A stretch of 64,000 nt of DNA from Sipunculus nudus (taxonomy: Eukaryota > Annelida > Sipuncula > Golfingiida > Sipunculidae), in the NCBI GenBank assembly GCA_026874595.1, contig CM049322.1, forward strand, positions 59,276,886 through 59,340,885. Direction: 5' to 3'. The notes below the pieces were generated by a model that was given only the letters and a program-made list of their open reading frames with translations, made no database searches and was not told the origin of the DNA. Made by a program: the position numbers and the translations under genes. Shown piece after piece: positions 60,834 to 64,000 of the stretch; within the stretch, counting starts at the first letter, position 1, and every line of letters begins with the position of its first letter.

Positions 60834-63800
60834 GCGATTGATAGGGCCCCTGTGGCAGTCCTGTCTCTTGTCCACTCCCTCTGGCGGCAATCTTAACTCT
60901 CAATGCGATGCTACCAGAAATATTACCCAGTCTTAAATTTTTTAGGGTAGCAAATAGCTGCTATTTGCGCGAGCGATTCATGGGGGCCCCTCTGTCTGCC
61001 TGCTCTCATGTACACTCCCCCTGGCGGCAGTCTTAACACTCAATGCGATGTTACTATATATTTAACCCCTCCTAAATTTTTTAGGGTAGCAAATAGCAGC
61101 TATTTGCGCGTGCGATTCATGGGGCCCCTGTGCGACTCATGGGGGCCCCTCTGTCTGTCCACTCTCATGTCCACTCCCCCTGGTGGCAGTCTTGACATAT
61201 TTTATGGTAGCAAATAACTGGTTTTTGCGCTTGCGACTCGTGGTTACCCCTCTGTCAGGCCGCTCTCATAACCACTCCCCCTGGCGGCAGTCTTGGCACC
61301 TTTTAAGGTAGCAAATAGCTGCTATTTGCGCGTGCGATTCATGGGGCCCCTTCGGCCTCTGCCAGCCCGCTCTGATATCTACTCCCCCTGTCGGCAGTCT
61401 TGACACTTTTATGGTAGCAAATAGCTGCTATTTGCGCTTGCGACTCATGGGGGCCTCTCTGTCAGGCCGCTCTCATAACCACACCCCCTGGCGGCAGTCT
61501 TGGCACCTTTAAAGGTAGCAAATAGCTGCTATTTGCGCGTGCGATTCATGGGCCCCTTCGCCCTCTGACAGCCCGCTCTGATATCTACTCCCCCTGGCGG
61601 CAGTCTTGACACTTTTATGGTAGCAAATAGCTGCTATTTGCGCTTGCGACTCATGGGGGATTCTCTGTCAGGCCGCTCTCATAACCACTCCCCCTGGCGG
61701 CAGTCTTGGCACGTTTTAAGGTAGCAAATAGCTGCTATTTGCGCGTTATAATTATGGGGCCCCCCGGCCTCTGGCAGCCCCCTCTGATTTCTACTCCCCC
61801 TGGCGGCAGTCCTGGCATATTTTAAGGTGCTATTTGCGCGTGCGATTCATGGGGCCCCCTTGGCTTCTGGCAGCCCGCTCTGATATCTACTCCCCCTGCC
61901 GGCAGTCTTAACACATTTTATGGTAGCAAATAACTGCTATTTGCGCTGGCGACTCATTGGGGCCTCTCTTTCAGGCCACTCTCATTACCACTCCCCCTGG
62001 CGGCAGTCTTGGCACATTTTAAGGTAGCAAATAGCTGCTATTTGCGCGTGCGATTCATGGGGCCCCCTCGGCTTCTGGCAGCCCGCTCTGATATCTACTC
62101 CCCCTGTCGGCAGTCTTGACACTTTTATGGTAGCAAATAGCTGCTATTTGCGCTTGTAACTCATGGGGGCCACCCTGTCAGGCCGCTCTCATAACCACTC
62201 CCCATGGCGGCAGTCTTGGTATGTTTAAAGGTAGCAAATAGCTGCTATTTGCGCGTTTAAATTATGGGGCCCCCCTCGGCCTCTGGCAGCCCGTTCTGAT
62301 ATCTACTCCCCCTGGCGGCAGTATGGACACTTTTAAGGTAGCAAATAGCTGCTATTTGCGCTTGCGACTCATGGGGGCCTCTCTGTCAGGCCACTCTCAT
62401 AACCACTCCCCCTGGCGGCAGTCTTGGCACATTTTAAGGTAGCAAATAGCTGCTATTTGCGCTTGCGATTCATGGGGCACCCTCTGGCAGCCCTCTCTGC
62501 GTCCACTCCTCCTGTAGGCAGTTTTGACACTTTTTATGGTAGCAAGTAGCTGCTATTTTTGCTTGAGACTCATGGGGGCCCCTCTGTCTGTCCAGTCTCA
62601 TGTCCGCTCCCTCTGGCGGCAGTCTTAAAACTCAATGCGATGCAACTAAAAATTTTACCTCGTCCTAATTTTTTAGGGTAGCAAATAGCTGCTATTTGCG
62701 CGTGCGACTCATGGGGCCCCTGTGGCAGTCCTGTCTCTAGTCCACTCCCCCTGGTGGCAGTCTTGACGTATTTTATGGTAGCAAATAGCTGCTATTTGCG
62801 CTTGCGACTCGTGATGACCCCTCTGCCAGGCCGCTGAGATCTCTTCTCCCCCTGGCGGCAGTCTTCACAACTTTTATGGTAGCAAATAGCTGCTATTTGC
62901 GCGTGCGATTCATTGGGCCCCTGTGGCAGGCTTTGATATCTCCACTGCCCCTGGTGGCTGTCTTAACACTCCATGTGCTGCTACTATTATTTTACTCCCT
63001 CCTAATTTTTTAGGGTAGCAAATAGCTGCTATTTGCGCGTGCGATTCATAGGGCCCCTGTGGCAGTCCTGTCTCTTGTCCACTCCCCCTGGCGGCAATCT
63101 TAACTCTCAATGCGATGCTACTATTATTTTACTCCCTCCTAATTTTTTAGGGTAGCAAATAGCTGCTATTTGCGCTTACGATTCATGGGGCACCCTCTGG
63201 CAGCCCTCTCTGCGTCCACTCCTCCTGGCGGCAGTTTTGACACTTTTTATGGTAGCAAGTAGCTGCTATTTTTGCTTGAGACTCATGGGGGCCCCTCTGT
63301 CTGTCCAGTCTCATGTCCGCTCCCTCTGGCGGCAGTCTTAAAACTCAATGCGATGCAACTAAAAATTTTACCTCGTCCTATTTTTTTAGGGGAGCAAATA
63401 GCTGCTATTTGCGCGTGCGACTCATGGGGCCCTGTGGCAGTCCTGTCTCTAGTCTACTCCCCCTGGTGGCAGTCCTGACATATTTTATGGTAGCAAATAG
63501 CTGCTATTTGCGCTTGCGACTCGTGGTGACCCCTCTGCCAGGCCGCTGAGATCTCTTCTCCCCCTCGCGGCAGTCTTTACAACTTTTATGGTAGCAAATA
63601 GCTGCTATTTGCGCGTGCGATTCATTGGGCCCCTGTGGCAGGCTTTGAGATCTCCACTGCCCCTGGTGGCTGTCTTAACACTCCATGTGCTGCTACTATT
63701 ATTTTACTCCCTCCTAATTTTTTAGGGTAGCAAATAGCTGCTATTTGCGCGTGCGATTCATAGGGCCCCTGTGGCAGTCCTGTCTCTTGTCCACTCCCCC

Positions 63801-63889
63801 TGGCGGCAATCTTAACTCTCAATGCGATGCTACTATTATTTTACTCCCTCCTAATTTTTTAGGGTAGCAAATAGCTGCTATTTGCTCGT
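60834..63889 (+). repeat. Second-satellite higher-order repeat unit, 3,056 bp
   Basis: Same anchor; the internal pair is at about 62629 and 63346 (717 bp). Sequence closely follows the preceding unit with a few added monomers. The next unit begins at 63890 and leaves the window. Confidence 0.8.
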
Positions 63890-64000
63890 GCGATTGATAG
63901 GGCCCCTGTGGCAGTCCTGTCTCTTGTCCACTCCCTCTGGCGGCAATCTTAACTCTCAATGCGATGCTACCAGAAATATTACCCAGTCTTAAATTTTTTA

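Larger units (their letters stand above)
51781..64000 (+). repeat. Second satellite: 101/106-bp monomers with palindromic core, running off the window
   Basis: Every monomer starts with GGTAGCAAATAGCTGCTATT then TGCGC; the palindrome GCAAATAGCTGCTATTTGC has 9-bp arms around one base. Two main types alternate. One is about 106 bp with GCGTGCGATTCATGGGGCCC and CTCTGATATCTACTCC. The other is about 101 bp with GCTTGCGACTCATGGGGGCC and TCTCATAACCACTCC. A third, longer type adds CTCAATGCGATGCTACTATT and CCTCCTAATTTTTTAGGG. All end in CCCCCTGGCGGCAGTCTT. GC-rich with many CpG. Short frames on both strands recur with the repeat and are not genes. Confidence 0.97.

Noticed and set aside
53701-63822. 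Repeated 66-codon minus-strand frames and 64-78-codon plus-strand frames in the second satellite
   Set aside because: Same reason: conserved at DNA level as satellite, present on both strands, no start context or motif.
51781-64000. A CRISPR array
   Set aside because: The spacers are themselves repeated variants of a few types, the palindromic core is part of a longer monomer, and the genome context is eukaryotic.

Overview
The window reads as nuclear DNA of an animal, most likely a marine or freshwater invertebrate such as a mollusc. The grounds are intron-split genes with GT/AG borders, long (TA)n tracts, a tRNA-derived SINE, non-LTR reverse transcriptase remnants, terminal-inverted-repeat elements and large satellite arrays. 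There is no bacterial operon structure. The species assignment is an inference from general character only. Most long open frames are artefacts of (TA)n tracts (alternating Tyr/Ile) or of satellite repeats.

Layout. 1-11 kb is AT-rich intergenic DNA with microsatellites, a 20-bp minisatellite, a minus-strand SINE, an old duplicated block (about 1.51 and 3.87 kb) and a perfect 62-bp hairpin (8.1 kb). 11.26-12.89 kb and 19.18-22.80 kb hold two plus-strand paralogous genes assembled by hand from exons. Each encodes a signal peptide, a short extracellular part with N-glycosylation sequons and one C-terminal membrane segment sharing an IA-x-PGGSLFF core followed by cysteines. Every coding intron is phase 1. 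No known family was recognised. A minus-strand reverse transcriptase tail lies between them (15.4 kb).

23-36 kb is a repeat graveyard. It holds a 900-bp element with 60-bp terminal inverted repeats (26.27-27.17 kb), a GC-rich array of about 243-bp units (29.87-31.14 kb), a decayed non-LTR reverse transcriptase on the minus strand (31.93-33.05 kb), two G-rich palindromic clusters about 2.5 kb apart, and a TA-flanked 398-bp miniature DNA transposon.

36.2-51.7 kb is a satellite of about 77-bp monomers. Each carries one telomere-like GGGTTAGGGTAACCC motif, and the array is arranged in higher-order repeats of exactly 2,873 bp, then a 2,727-bp variant. A 1-kb unrelated segment interrupts it near its left end. 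At about 51.78 kb it changes abruptly to a second, GC-rich satellite running to the window end. That satellite has monomers of about 101-106 bp (longer in one variant) built on the palindrome GCAAATAGCTGCTATTTGC, with its own higher-order periods of 2.7-3.4 kb. The 29.87-31.14 kb array shares the GGTAGCAAAT core of this second satellite and looks like an older relative.

The strongest leads are the uncharacterised paralogous membrane-protein pair and the two juxtaposed satellites with higher-order structure, one carrying a telomere-like hairpin and the other a preserved palindrome.
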